A DNA stretch of 64,000 nt, taken from NCBI GenBank assembly GCA_965276665.1, contig OZ255620.1:3534001-3598000 (forward strand), in the 5' to 3' direction. The DNA is from CAWGJC01 sp965276665. GTDB taxonomy: Bacteria; Pseudomonadota; Alphaproteobacteria; Acetobacterales; Acetobacteraceae. Position numbers and translations under genes: made by a program. Shown in pieces: positions 44,331 to 52,421 of this stretch; within the stretch, counting starts at the first letter, position 1; each line of letters starts with the position of its first letter. The notes under the pieces were generated by a model. It did no database searches. It saw only the letters and a list, made by a program, of their open reading frames with translations, and was not told the DNA's origin.

Positions 44331-45026
44331 CTATTCCTGCGCCCAGCGGCCGAATAGCCGCTCGACCCCGCCGCGCAGATGGGCGGTCATCGCGTCCTGG
44401 GCGGCTTGCGGGTCTCCGGTATCGATCGCCGTGCAGATCAGCGCATGTTCGGCGCGGATGTCGTGGATCCGGTCCGCGACGGGGCGGGTGTTGAGCTCGC
44501 GGGTGAGGCGGATGCTGGAGCGCGTGTGCTCGGCGAGCGCGGCCAGGGTCGCGATGAAGAATCGGTTGCCGCTCGCCCCCGCGATCGCGGCATGCAGCGC
44601 GAGATCCTCCTCGATCCCCGATTGTCCCGCCGCCAGCGCGAAGTCGAGCGCGCGCGCGGCGGCGTGGATCGCAGCGAGTTCCGCCGCACTCCGGCGGAGC
44701 GCCGCGTAGGCCGCCGCCTCCCGTTCCAGGCTGCAGCGGAATTCGAGCAGCCGCCGCATGTCCGGCAGATCGGCCAGCGCCTCGAAACGCGGCGCGGCAT
44801 CGACCTGGACGCCGACATAGGTTCCGGAACCTTTCCGCGCGTAGAGCCGCCCCTCGAGACGGAGCCGGGTGAGCGCCTGGCGCAGCACCGGGCGGGAGAC
44901 GGCGAAGCGCCGCGCCAGCTCGTTCTCGCCGGGCAGCCGGGTATCCGCGGGCAAGGCGCTCTCGTGCAGCCACGCGAGCAGGCGCCGGTAGATGGTCTCG
45001 CCGAGAAGGATGCCCTGTTCCGCCAT
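44331..45026 (-). CDS. GntR family transcriptional regulator, FCD domain
   Basis: 231 aa from the ATG at 45026. Winged helix LPGENELARRFAVSRPVLRQAL (about residues 30-51), then an FCD domain (EEDLALHAAIAGASGNRFFI, DIRAEHALICTAIDTGDPQA). Longer starts read into the divergent promoter region. It faces an enolase-superfamily gene across 140 bp and probably controls it; no clear palindrome was seen there. Confidence 0.9.
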   Translation of the reverse strand: MAEQGILLGETIYRRLLAWLHESALPADTRLPGENELARRFAVSRPVLRQALTRLRLEGRLYARKGSGTYVGVQVDAAPRFEALADLPDMRRLLEFRCSLEREAAAYAALRRSAAELAAIHAAARALDFALAAGQSGIEEDLALHAAIAGASGNRFFIATLAALAEHTRSSIRLTRELNTRPVADRIHDIRAEHALICTAIDTGDPQAAQDAMTAHLRGGVERLFGRWAQE

Positions 45027-45166
45027 GCCGTCATCCTGGCCCAGCGCGATGGAGAGCTCAATCTGTAAAACCTGTATGTTCCAGAGACCCAAGTAGTTGA
45101 TTTGTCGGGTCTGGTTGACAGGCGGACGGGCGGCGACTGAGATGCCCCCAACGTCCCGAGAGCAAA

Positions 45167-46378
45167 ATGTCCCGCGTCTCCGCACTCCGCACCATCCGCA
45201 TCGCCGAGCGTCCCAATCTGATCTGGCTGGAGCTCGAGACGGATGACGGGCTCACCGGGCTCGGCGAATCCTTTCGCGGCGCGGAGGCGGTGGAGGCCGC
45301 GCTGCACGGACAGGTCGCGCCCTGGCTGATCGGCCGCGATGCGCGGCAGATCGAGGCGGTGTCGAAATTCCTGCTGACGCCGTATATCGGCTTCAACAGC
45401 GCCAGTGCGGACATCAAGGCGGCCAGCGCGGTCGACATCGCGCTCTGGGATCTCGCCGGACAGCGCCACGGCGTTCCCGTGCACGAAGCGCTGGGCGGTG
45501 CCTCGCGCACCAGCATCCGCGCCTACAACACCTGCGCCGGCTACAGCTACAACACCGCCGGCACCGCGCGTCGCGACATCGGCGCCGAGGACAAGCCGGC
45601 TGGACCGTATGACGACCAGATCGCCTTCACCCGCGATGCCGGGGCGCTCGCCGAGAGCCTGCTCGCGGAAGGCTATACCGCGATGAAGATCTGGCCGTTC
45701 GACATCTATGCGCCGCTGTCGAACGGGCATGTCATCACGCTCGACGAGCTGAAAGCTGGCCTCGAGCCGTTCCGCAAGATCCGCCGCGCGGTCGGCGACC
45801 GGATCGAGGTGATGTGCGAGCTGCACAGCATGTGGGGCACGCATGCGGCGGCGCGCATCTGCCGCGGCCTCGAGGAGTTCGGCGTGTTCTGGGCCGAGGA
45901 TCCGATCGGCAAGATGGACGATGTCGCTTCGCTCGCCATGCTCCGCCGGCAGACGCGGGTGCCGATCTGCGGCAGCGAGACGCTGGGCGGCCTCGTGCCG
46001 TTCCGCGACTTGCTCGCCGCCGAGGCGCTAGATGTCGTCATGCTCGATCTCGCCTGGTGCGGCGGGCTGACCGCGGGGCGCAAGATCGCGGCGCTGGCCG
46101 AGAGCTATGCGAAGCCCCTCGCGCCGCATGACTGCACCGGGCCGGTGGCGCTGATGGCCGGGCTGCATCTCGCGCTGCATGCGCCGACCGCGATCTTCCA
46201 GGAAGTGGTGCGCGCGACCCTGGCGACCTGGTACTGCGACCTGGTCAGCGAGCTGCCGGTGATCCGTCAGGGGATCGTCGAGGCGCCCGGCGCGCCCGGT
46301 CTCGGCACCGCCTTGCTTCCCGCGGTGCGCCAGCGTGCCGATGCGGTCGTCCGCGAAAGCGGACAAGCGCGGCGCTGA
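45167..46378 (+). CDS. Mandelate racemase/muconate lactonizing enzyme family protein
   Basis: 403 aa. Capping domain GLTGLGESFRGAEAVEAAL, then barrel residues K174 (AMKIWPF), E218 and H220 (MCELHSMWG), E244/D245 (FWAEDP), E271 (CGSETLGG) and H321 (APHDCTGPV). A single Lys takes the place of the usual KxK and the first metal ligand is E218 rather than Asp, which points to the mannonate/galactarate-like dehydratase side of the superfamily. Substrate unknown. Regulated by the divergent GntR gene; no transporter joins it directly. Confidence 0.87.
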   Translation: MSRVSALRTIRIAERPNLIWLELETDDGLTGLGESFRGAEAVEAALHGQVAPWLIGRDARQIEAVSKFLLTPYIGFNSASADIKAASAVDIALWDLAGQRHGVPVHEALGGASRTSIRAYNTCAGYSYNTAGTARRDIGAEDKPAGPYDDQIAFTRDAGALAESLLAEGYTAMKIWPFDIYAPLSNGHVITLDELKAGLEPFRKIRRAVGDRIEVMCELHSMWGTHAAARICRGLEEFGVFWAEDPIGKMDDVASLAMLRRQTRVPICGSETLGGLVPFRDLLAAEALDVVMLDLAWCGGLTAGRKIAALAESYAKPLAPHDCTGPVALMAGLHLALHAPTAIFQEVVRATLATWYCDLVSELPVIRQGIVEAPGAPGLGTALLPAVRQRADAVVRESGQARR

Positions 46379-46384
46379 GGCGGC

Positions 46385-46695
46385 GGCGCGGAAGGCCATC
46401 GTGTCGAAGGTGTCTGCGCGCTGGGCACCGCGGACGCGCGCGGCGGGATGACGACGTCCGGTGGTGGCATCGACGGCGAGATGCAGCTTGCGCCATTGCC
46501 GACGCGCGGGGCCTGCCAGCCAACCAGAGCCGCCCCCAGAGTCCGTCTTGTCGAGCCAGAACGTCACGTCCCCGTGCTGTCACAATCCGGCCTCATAGGC
46601 CGGCCAGTTCGTGACCCGGTAGCGTGCCTTCGGGATGCGGTGACGTCGGGCGGCGTTGTGCTTGAACCGCATCTCAGCGAGGTAGCCGGGCCGTC
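46385..46695 (-). pseudogene. IS5-family transposase remnant (IS903-like)
   Basis: Read on the minus strand: MRFKHNAARRHRIPKARYRV, TNWPAYEAGL then an in-frame TGA, then QHGDVTFWLDKTDS, and WRKLHLAVDATTG followed by a frameshift (DVVIPPRA). These are the 'NWPxYExxL', 'DxTxWxD' and 'WRKLHLxVDxxTG' blocks of IS5/IS903 transposases. About 100 of 300 codons remain, with a stop and a frameshift. No inverted repeats were found. It abuts the palindromic element at 46705. Confidence 0.75.
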
Positions 46696-46704
46696 ATGCC
46701 CGGG

Positions 46705-46835
46705 CTAGAGCATTTTCACCTTCGGTGGAGTAGGCGCCGGCCCTCGCCCCCACCCGGCCCCCCAACGGTCGTATACTTTCGTGGGAGGCTGGGTGGGGGC
46801 GAGGGCCGGCGCCGACTTAACTGAAAATGCTCTAG
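46705..46835. repeat. Complete palindromic intergenic element (CTAGAGCATTTTCA ends)
   Basis: 131 bp with perfect 14-bp terminal inverted repeats CTAGAGCATTTTCA / TGAAAATGCTCTAG, and inner complementary arms GGCGCCGGCCCTCGCCCCCACC and its counterpart GGTGGGGGCGAGGGCCGGCGCC, around a centre containing GTATACTTTCGT. Shorter or partial copies lie at 10031, 11063, 16545 and 48244. No coding capacity. Confidence 0.82.
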
Positions 46836-46882
46836 CGCGTTCGTGCTTGCGCTCCACAGCCGACATCCGCAACAGCGCGATC

Positions 46883-47539
46883 TCACTGAATGTCGGCGAT
46901 CTCCACGCCTAGTCGCGTGGCGTACAGGCTGAGCGTGTGCCGCCAGGCCGGTCGTGCCAGCGCACGCGCATAATAGGCGGTCAGAGGCGGATATGGCGCG
47001 AGGAGGTGGGTCTTGCGGATATCACGCGTAACCGTGGCGAGGAGGATGTCGGCGATCGTGAAGTCGGCGCAAGCGATCCAGTCGCGACCTTCCAGCCGGC
47101 GCTCGCGTCCATCAAACCAGCGGTGCCTCCTTGACCATTTCCGCTCGGCGCTTCTCGGCATCCCAGCTGAGCCGAACTTATCGATCAGCTGGATTTCCAT
47201 CAGAGGCCGCTCGGCCGTGTTGAGCGCAGCGAAGCACCACTGAACGACCCGATTGCGCCCCTGCACATCAGCGGGGATCAACTTGCCGGCCTTCTCGGCC
47301 AGGTAGAGCAGCACGCGCCGGATTCGGGCGACTGTGGAACCGTCGGCGACGATGGCCGGCACCAGATGGAAACAACTGATCTCACTGTAGGCGGGACCCT
47401 CGAGTTCGCCACCGGTGTGGTCCAAGCCGTGGACGCGGTAGGGCAGCCCGACTTCTTCCAGCGCCCATTGCACCCTGAAGTCTTTCGTTTCCCCGATGAC
47501 AGGCCGGAAGACACGTCCGAAGCCATAGAGCGTGATCAT
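46883..47539 (-). CDS. Glutathione S-transferase family protein with two scrambled segments
   Basis: 218 aa. Start MITLYGFGRVFRPVIGETKD and QWALEEVGLPYRVHGLDHTG, then LLYLAEKAGKLIP, RDWIACADFTIADILLATV and RPAWRHTLSLYATRLGV are a normal GST. Two internal stretches read as if in the wrong frame: VARIRRVLLYL (47312-47330), where the next frame gives VAESGAV, the usual Glu-Ser glutathione motif; and ERKWSRRHRWFDG (near 47121-47160), where the next frame gives EMVKEA. Each is bounded by compensating one-base indels, so the frame stays open. Function is doubtful without the Glu-Ser motif. Confidence 0.7.
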   Translation of the reverse strand: MITLYGFGRVFRPVIGETKDFRVQWALEEVGLPYRVHGLDHTGGELEGPAYSEISCFHLVPAIVADGSTVARIRRVLLYLAEKAGKLIPADVQGRNRVVQWCFAALNTAERPLMEIQLIDKFGSAGMPRSAERKWSRRHRWFDGRERRLEGRDWIACADFTIADILLATVTRDIRKTHLLAPYPPLTAYYARALARPAWRHTLSLYATRLGVEIADIQ

Positions 47540-47585
47540 AGTAGTCTCAACCTCGTGAAGTGCCCGCCCAAGTGCGACCAGCCGC

Positions 47586-47981
47586 TCATGCGTCGGATGC
47601 TACGAGTATCGACGACTGACAAGGGTCCGCTTCTGAGGTCGCTGGCGGCAAAAGCGGGTGGACAAGAATCGCAGCGCCCTTTGCCGGACGACGTGCTGCG
47701 AATCGTGGCGCGGCGAGAAGCAGGACGCGGAACCGGGGCTTTTCGAGACCCCCTTTGAGCGTTCCCTTGGCGTGCGCCCCGTCTAACCAGTGAAGGCGGC
47801 GCTCTCTTCGGGCGAGGCGAGCCAGTAGCCGTAGCGCCCGGAGACGCGGAGCACGCGTTGGGGTGCGGAACAGGACAGCGTCGGCGTCGCCGGACCCCAT
47901 GCGGGCCACCGCCTCGAAGCGGGTGCCGATCATGTCGATGAACTCGGGCGCATCGCCCATGGAATTATCGTGGGCGTTCAT
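47586..47981 (-). CDS. Hypothetical protein (weakly supported)
   Basis: 131 aa from the ATG at 47981, preceded by an AGAGAGGCG site. The first 38 residues (MNAHDNSMGDAPEFIDMIGT...) have normal composition; from LFRTPTRAPRLRALR onward the sequence is Arg/Ala-rich and looks out of frame, so this may be a short gene whose end was lost to a frameshift. No family recognised. Otherwise the region 47540-48116 shows nothing. Confidence 0.35.
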   Translation of the reverse strand: MNAHDNSMGDAPEFIDMIGTRFEAVARMGSGDADAVLFRTPTRAPRLRALRLLARLARRERRLHWLDGAHAKGTLKGGLEKPRFRVLLLAAPRFAARRPAKGAAILVHPLLPPATSEADPCQSSILVASDA

Positions 47982-48116
47982 CGCCTCTCTTCTTCGAACG
48001 CGCTGGAATTGCTTGGTCTGGCGCGGACGCGCGGCGGTTCTGGGCCGCCCGCGACAGGCCTGGGCTCGCTTGAACCACCGGCCGCCATGCCGAAAATCGC
48101 GGGGCATTGAAGAATT

Positions 48117-48193
48117 TGGTCGGAGTGAGAGGATTCGAACCTCCGGCCCCTGCGTCCCGAACACAGTGCTCTACCAGGCTGAGCTACACTCCG
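48117..48193 (-). tRNA. tRNA-Pro (CGG)
   Basis: 77-nt cloverleaf on the minus strand: acceptor CGGAGTG/CACTCCG, D arm GCTC..GAGC, anticodon stem CTGTG/CGCAG with loop TTCGGGA (anticodon CGG), T arm GGAGG TTCGAAT CCTCT, and an encoded CCA. Confidence 0.96.
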
Positions 48194-48243
48194 GCCGAGG
48201 CGCGCGTATAGCCGGGCGGCCGGGGCGCCGCAAGCGGCGAGCC

Positions 48244-48283
48244 GAGGCGAGGGCTGGCGCCGACTTCACTGAAAATGCTCTAG
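48244..48283 (-). repeat. Half copy of the palindromic intergenic element
   Basis: GAGGCGAGGGCTGGCGCCGA, then CTTCACTGAAAATGCTCTAG, matching the right arm of 46705-46835. Its final CTAG supplies the stop codon (TAG, minus strand 48282-48280) of the LOG-family gene. Confidence 0.68.
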
Positions 48284-48879
48284 AGGCGGTCGGAGGAGGT
48301 GTGGTTCGGGCGGGCGAGATGGGTCAGGCGGCCGAGCAGGGCGGGGATGCCCTCCGTAATCTCGAACAGATCGAAGGTCTCCGGGCCGGCGAACCCCGCG
48401 GTCACCGCCGCCTCGATCAAGGCGCGAAACGGCGTCGGCGAGGCGGTGCCCGCCCCGCCCGACACGCCGCAGATCAGCACCGGCTTGTCGTGCAGGCCGA
48501 GCTGACGCCAGGTGATGATCTCTATCAGCTCGTCGAATGTGCCGAGGCCGCCCGGCAAGGCGACGAACGCATCGCTGAGCGAGGCCATGCGCTGCTTGCG
48601 GCTATGCATGCTGTCGGTGACGATGAGCTCCGTCAGGCCGTGATGCGCGATTTCCTGCCGCGTCAGGAAATCCGGGATCACGCCAATCACCTTGCCGCCG
48701 AACGCAAGCGCCGCGTCGGCAAGGGCGCCCATCATCCCGACCCGGCCGCCGCCATAGACAAGCGTGATGCCAGCCTCGGCGAGCCCGCGGCCAAGGGCGG
48801 AAGCGGCGGCGCGGCAGGCGGGATCGTTCCCCGGCCGCGCGCCGCAGAACACGGCGACGGCGTGCAATGATGTCGTCAC
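48280..48879 (-). CDS. LOG family protein (cytokinin riboside 5'-monophosphate phosphoribohydrolase-like)
   Basis: 199 aa. GGGRVGMMG and the signature PGGLGTFDE (residues 109-117) define the LOG/lysine decarboxylase-like family, which cleaves nucleoside 5'-monophosphates at the N-glycosidic bond. VFCGARPGNDPAC is the usual N-terminus. A cytoplasmic enzyme, probably in nucleotide or modified-base turnover. Its last codons lie in the palindromic element. Confidence 0.92.
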   Translation of the reverse strand: MTTSLHAVAVFCGARPGNDPACRAAASALGRGLAEAGITLVYGGGRVGMMGALADAALAFGGKVIGVIPDFLTRQEIAHHGLTELIVTDSMHSRKQRMASLSDAFVALPGGLGTFDELIEIITWRQLGLHDKPVLICGVSGGAGTASPTPFRALIEAAVTAGFAGPETFDLFEITEGIPALLGRLTHLARPNHTSSDRL

Positions 48880-48984
48880 GTCCGTCTCCGGTCAGGGCCC
48901 GCGCATCCGCGTTGTCGGCGGGGCCCGAGTATGCAAGCCTCGCGCTTGACGAGCGCCGACGAGCGCCGGAGCGAGGAGAGAGCC

Positions 48985-49470
48985 ATGAACAAGATTCTGC
49001 TGGCTGCCGCAATCCTGGGGTCGACTGCGCTCGGCATGGCGGGCTTGACAGGGGTTGTTGGCGCAGCGCGGGCGCAGGCCTCCGGAGTGACCGTTCCGCC
49101 CGCCAACCTCATCGTGGGGCGACAGGCGGGAATGGGTATGCAGGGCGGGCTGCTCGCCGCGATGAAGGCGGGTCTCGCCTCCGGCGCCGATCTCAAGCAG
49201 TTCAAGGATCCGGCGGACGCGCTCGCCGCCTGGGGAAAGGCGATTCCCGGCCTGTTCGTGCCCGGCACCGAGAGCGGCAACAATACGAAGGCTCGTCCCG
49301 CCGTGTTCTCCGACCAGGCCGGGTTCGCCAAGGCTGCCGGCAATCTGACGGACACCGCCAGCAAGCTCTCGGCCGCCGCCGCGGCGAACGACAAGGCGGC
49401 GTTCACCACCGCGTTCCAGCAGGTCGGGCAGTCCTGCGGCGCCTGCCACCGGACTTATCGCGCCCGCTGA
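48985..49470 (+). CDS. Cytochrome c' (class II c-type cytochrome)
   Basis: 161 aa with a signal peptide ending ARAQA. A C-terminal haem motif CGACH (151-155) in QVGQSCGACHRTYRAR is the class II pattern. MGMQGGLLAAMKAGL and the four-helix composition agree. Periplasmic; cytochromes c' bind NO or CO and may protect against nitrosative stress. Preceded by a GAGGAGA site. Confidence 0.9.
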   Translation: MNKILLAAAILGSTALGMAGLTGVVGAARAQASGVTVPPANLIVGRQAGMGMQGGLLAAMKAGLASGADLKQFKDPADALAAWGKAIPGLFVPGTESGNNTKARPAVFSDQAGFAKAAGNLTDTASKLSAAAAANDKAAFTTAFQQVGQSCGACHRTYRAR

Positions 49471-49534
49471 GGCATCGCCCCCAGGGAATGGAACGATCGC
49501 CCGGGAACGCCGGAAGGCGTCGCCGGGCGACGCC

Positions 49535-49783
49535 TTAATGGTCGCGGCCGCGCCCGGTGCGGGCCTGCAGCGCATCGATGCGCTTGGAGGCGTCGGCCTT
49601 TGAGAGGTTCGGATCGAACGCCTCTCCGGCCTCCTCGCACAGCGTCTTGAGATAGGATGCCTGCGCGCCGGTCATGGTTTCGCCGCCGGTGGTCCAGACA
49701 TCCGGGTCTTTCACCGTATTGGACGGCAGATCCTGCTCGTCCGCAGCCGGCGCCTTCGGAGAAGATTTCGCGGAAGTGTTCAT
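49535..49783 (-). CDS. DUF3072 family protein
   Basis: 82 aa ending in the DUF3072 core: NTVKDPDVWTTGGETMTGAQ, ASYLKTLCEEAGEAFDPNLS, KADASKRIDALQARTGRG. The N-terminal 25 residues are charged and disordered. Role unknown. Divergent from prmC; its start codon overlaps a possible upstream prmC start at 49782. Confidence 0.85.
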   Translation of the reverse strand: MNTSAKSSPKAPAADEQDLPSNTVKDPDVWTTGGETMTGAQASYLKTLCEEAGEAFDPNLSKADASKRIDALQARTGRGRDH

Positions 49784-49835
49784 GTCTTCCTCAACGAAGC
49801 CGTCCTTGGTTTGTTCCGCTCCGAACGCTCACGAG

Positions 49836-50675
49836 ATGGTGCGTGAGGCGATCCGACGCGGCACGGCTCGGCTGGCTGACGCCGGCATCGAGGCGGCCGC
49901 CAGAGAGGCGCGCCGGCTGCTGGCGGCGTCGCTCGGGCTGAGCGCCGCGGTCCTGCTGGCCAATCGCCAGGCCCTGGTGCCGGTCTGCCGCTATGATGCT
50001 TTCCTTGCCCGGCGGGCCGCGCGCGAGCCGCTGGCCCTGATCCTAGGGCGGCAGGAATTCTGGAGCCTCGACTTCCTTGTCTCTTCGGCGACACTGATCC
50101 CACGGGCCGACAGCGAGACGCTGATCGAGGCCGCGCTGGCGGCCCTGCCGGCCCGGGCCGGCGTGCGGCGTGTGCTCGATATCGGCACCGGAACGGGCTG
50201 CCTGCTGCTCGCCGCGCTCCAGGAATATCCGCAGGCCTGGGGTTTTGGCCTCGACATCGCGCCGGCCGCCGCGGCACTGGCGGCGGAGAATGCGCGCCGC
50301 CTCGGCTTTGCGGACCGGAGCGCCTTCGCGGTCGCCGATTGGACCGCGCCGCTCGCCGGGCAGTTCGATCTCGTGCTGGCCAACCCGCCCTATATCCCGA
50401 GCGCCGCCGTTCCGGCGCTGATGCCGGAGGTCGCCCGTTATGAGCCGCGCACCGCTCTCGATGGCGGGGCGGACGGGCTCGGCGCCTATCGCACCATCCT
50501 GAACGCTTTGCCGGACCGCCTTTCCGCGCATGGAGTCGCGGTGCTGGAACTCGGGCACGGGCAGCACGGGCCGGTCGGCGCTTTGGCCAAGGCAGCGGGG
50601 CTTGTCATCGCGGAAGTCCGTTCCGATCTCTCCGGCATACAGCGGGCCCTCGTGATCCGCCGACCGGGACTTTAG
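49836..50675 (+). CDS. prmC: Peptide chain release factor N5-glutamine methyltransferase
   Basis: 279 aa from the ATG at 49836 (MVREAIRRGTARLADAGI), the usual length; an ATG at 49782 would add 18 residues. SAM motif VLDIGTGTGCLLLA (about 114-127) and the catalytic NPPY (183-186) in LANPPYIPSAA. ATLIPRADSETLIEAAL is the family's PRxxTE-like segment, here RADSE. It methylates the GGQ glutamine of release factors. A DUF4167 gene follows, a familiar order in alphaproteobacteria. Confidence 0.95.
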   Translation: MVREAIRRGTARLADAGIEAAAREARRLLAASLGLSAAVLLANRQALVPVCRYDAFLARRAAREPLALILGRQEFWSLDFLVSSATLIPRADSETLIEAALAALPARAGVRRVLDIGTGTGCLLLAALQEYPQAWGFGLDIAPAAAALAAENARRLGFADRSAFAVADWTAPLAGQFDLVLANPPYIPSAAVPALMPEVARYEPRTALDGGADGLGAYRTILNALPDRLSAHGVAVLELGHGQHGPVGALAKAAGLVIAEVRSDLSGIQRALVIRRPGL

Positions 50676-50922
50676 GCAGATCGGAAAAAACTTGCTTTTC
50701 CGGCCTGTCCGGCTAGCTTGCGGCGCGCGGGGCAAGGCCTTCCGGGCAAAATAACCGGCGGCTTTTGTGGGTCGCGTCTTTACGCCGCCTTGCGGTGGTA
50801 TGGCGCGGCACGATGCCAAGCGGAAGCCAACGTTGATGGTCGTGTCCGCCCGGGTGGGAGCAAACCCCCGCGCAAGTACGGCGCGGATGCCGACCGCGAA
50901 CAGGAAAGTGCTGCGACACCGA

Positions 50923-51357
50923 ATGAACAACATGAAGCGCATGCGGGGACGCAACCATCGCGGCAGCGGCGGGGGCGGGGGTATCAGGCATCACAGCGGA
51001 AACATTCCACTTAACCGCAACCATGTTTTCGACAGTAATGGGCCGGATCTGCGCATTCGTGGCACCGCCCAGCAGCTCTTCGAGAAATATCTCCAGCTCG
51101 GTCGCGATGCCTCCAGCAGTGGCGACCGCGTGATGGCGGAAAGCTACTTCCAGTACGCCGAGCATTACTTTCGCATCCTGAACGCGATCAATCAGGCGCA
51201 GCAGCAGGGCCAGCCCCATCAGGGTCAGAACGGCCAGAGTTATGTGCCGCGCCGCAATTCCGACGAGGACGGTGAGGGCGAGCCACCGGGCACCGGCGAG
51301 CAGCCGCAATCCGAGACCCGCGAGATCCCGATCGCCGCGGTTGCGCCAGAGAGCTGA
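50923..51357 (+). CDS. DUF4167 family protein
   Basis: 144 aa from the ATG at 50923 (MNNMKRMRGRNHRGSGGGGG). After an Arg/Gly-rich start comes the conserved HVFDSNGPDLRIRGTAQQLF and EKYLQLGRDASSSGDRVMAE, then YFQYAEHYFRILNAI, all of DUF4167; the tail is acidic and disordered. The basic N-terminus suggests RNA binding, but no role is established. It follows prmC by 247 bp. Confidence 0.9.
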   Translation: MNNMKRMRGRNHRGSGGGGGIRHHSGNIPLNRNHVFDSNGPDLRIRGTAQQLFEKYLQLGRDASSSGDRVMAESYFQYAEHYFRILNAINQAQQQGQPHQGQNGQSYVPRRNSDEDGEGEPPGTGEQPQSETREIPIAAVAPES

Positions 51358-51446
51358 CAGCCCAGGCGCTTTGCCTTTCCGGTCGCCGCCCGAACGGCGT
51401 GACGCGCGGTGCGAAACCCCGTTCCGGCTAATCCCGATCCGGCTTA

Positions 51447-51589
51447 GAGCCTGTTTGGGAACGTGATCCGGTGAGTCGACCGGCGTGATTTTCGAGCCTC
51501 GGCGCGGAGCGGCCTTGCTGGCCGTGAGCACCGGAGCGCAGGAAAAAAGCGCGTCAAACGACCGCCAGACCGCGTTTCTAAACAGGCTC
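51447..51589. mobile_element. IS1031-like MITE (143 bp) with TTA target duplication
   Basis: Imperfect terminal inverted repeats GAGCCTGTTTGGGAACG (51447-51463) and CGTTTCTAAACAGGCTC (51573-51589; reverse complement GAGCCTGTTTAGAAACG), the ends of the IS1031 group of IS5. Direct repeats TTA flank it at 51444-51446 and 51590-51592, fitting the group's TNA target. There is no transposase gene inside. The right TTA is the stop codon (TAA on the minus strand) of the NUDIX gene. Confidence 0.85.
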
Positions 51590-52393
51590 TTAGGACATGA
51601 TAAGGGCCGAAAACCCCCGATCGTCCTTCAGCAAGCCTTGGCGCCGGAACAGGTCGATCAGCACCAGATTGACGTTGAACTTGAAATCGTCTGTGCGGGC
51701 GACCCGCTCGAGCACCTCGGCCAACGGCCAGAGCTCGAAGCCGGCGATTTCGCCATCCACCGGGCGTGGCGTGAAATCCTCCGGCAGCATCAGGTCGAAG
51801 CAGAAAAGCCGGTCGCGCCGCAGCCCTTCCGCCCGCTCGATCGCATAGCGGATCTCGCCGACGCGGCGCGCCTGGCGCGTGAGCTCCGGCGGAATGCCTG
51901 CCTCCTCCTCCCCCTCCTTCTCGAGCGTCTCCTCCGGGCCGAGACCGGCGGGGATGCCGCCGGCCGCCAGCTGGTCGAGCTTGCCGGGATCGAGCGGCCG
52001 GTCATCGCCGCGCCGGGCGACCCAGAGATGCATCCCGTCCGGCCGGGCGACCAGGCCGTTCAGATGCGCGCCCCAGGCCTCGATGCCGAGGGTGGGGAGC
52101 GCGCCGCGATCGATCGTGGTCAGCACGCGCCCATCCTCCGCCCGTACGTCGAACGCCTCGCGCCGGTCGCGAAACCGGCCGCGCGCCATCAGCGCCCGGG
52201 CGACGTGGTCGAGCGCGCCCGTATCGGCGAAGGCGATGCCGTCGGCCGCTTGCGTGGCGCCCAGCGCCGCGAGCTCGTCGGCGGTTCCCGGCAGCACCCA
52301 GCCGATGGGCTCGGCGCCGAGGCGGAGCCGTCGGTGGCGGCCGGGCAGGGTGAGGGCGCGAAACGCGGCGATGTGGCGGGTCGGGTCCGGCAT
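51590..52393 (-). CDS. NUDIX hydrolase with DUF4743 N-terminal domain
   Basis: 267 aa from the ATG at 52393. The N-terminal ~120 residues (IAAFRALTLPGRHRRLRLGA, EAWGAHLNGLVARPDGMHLW) fit DUF4743; the NUDIX box is AGGIPAGLGPEETLEKEGEE followed by EAGI, with Lys instead of Arg in the REUxEE segment. Such proteins resemble eukaryotic TPK-linked NUDIX enzymes and may clean damaged thiamine diphosphate; this is family knowledge only. The stop codon is formed by the MITE's target site. Confidence 0.88.
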   Translation of the reverse strand: MPDPTRHIAAFRALTLPGRHRRLRLGAEPIGWVLPGTADELAALGATQAADGIAFADTGALDHVARALMARGRFRDRREAFDVRAEDGRVLTTIDRGALPTLGIEAWGAHLNGLVARPDGMHLWVARRGDDRPLDPGKLDQLAAGGIPAGLGPEETLEKEGEEEAGIPPELTRQARRVGEIRYAIERAEGLRRDRLFCFDLMLPEDFTPRPVDGEIAGFELWPLAEVLERVARTDDFKFNVNLVLIDLFRRQGLLKDDRGFSALIMS

Positions 52394-52421
52394 GGGCGGA
52401 ACGATAGCCGAGGGGAGGCCG

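Noticed and set aside
44175..44357. 60-aa plus-strand frame (MPFTDNRAFCKD...)
   Set aside because: It overlaps the IS-like end and the end of the regulator gene, with no ribosome-binding site and no family.
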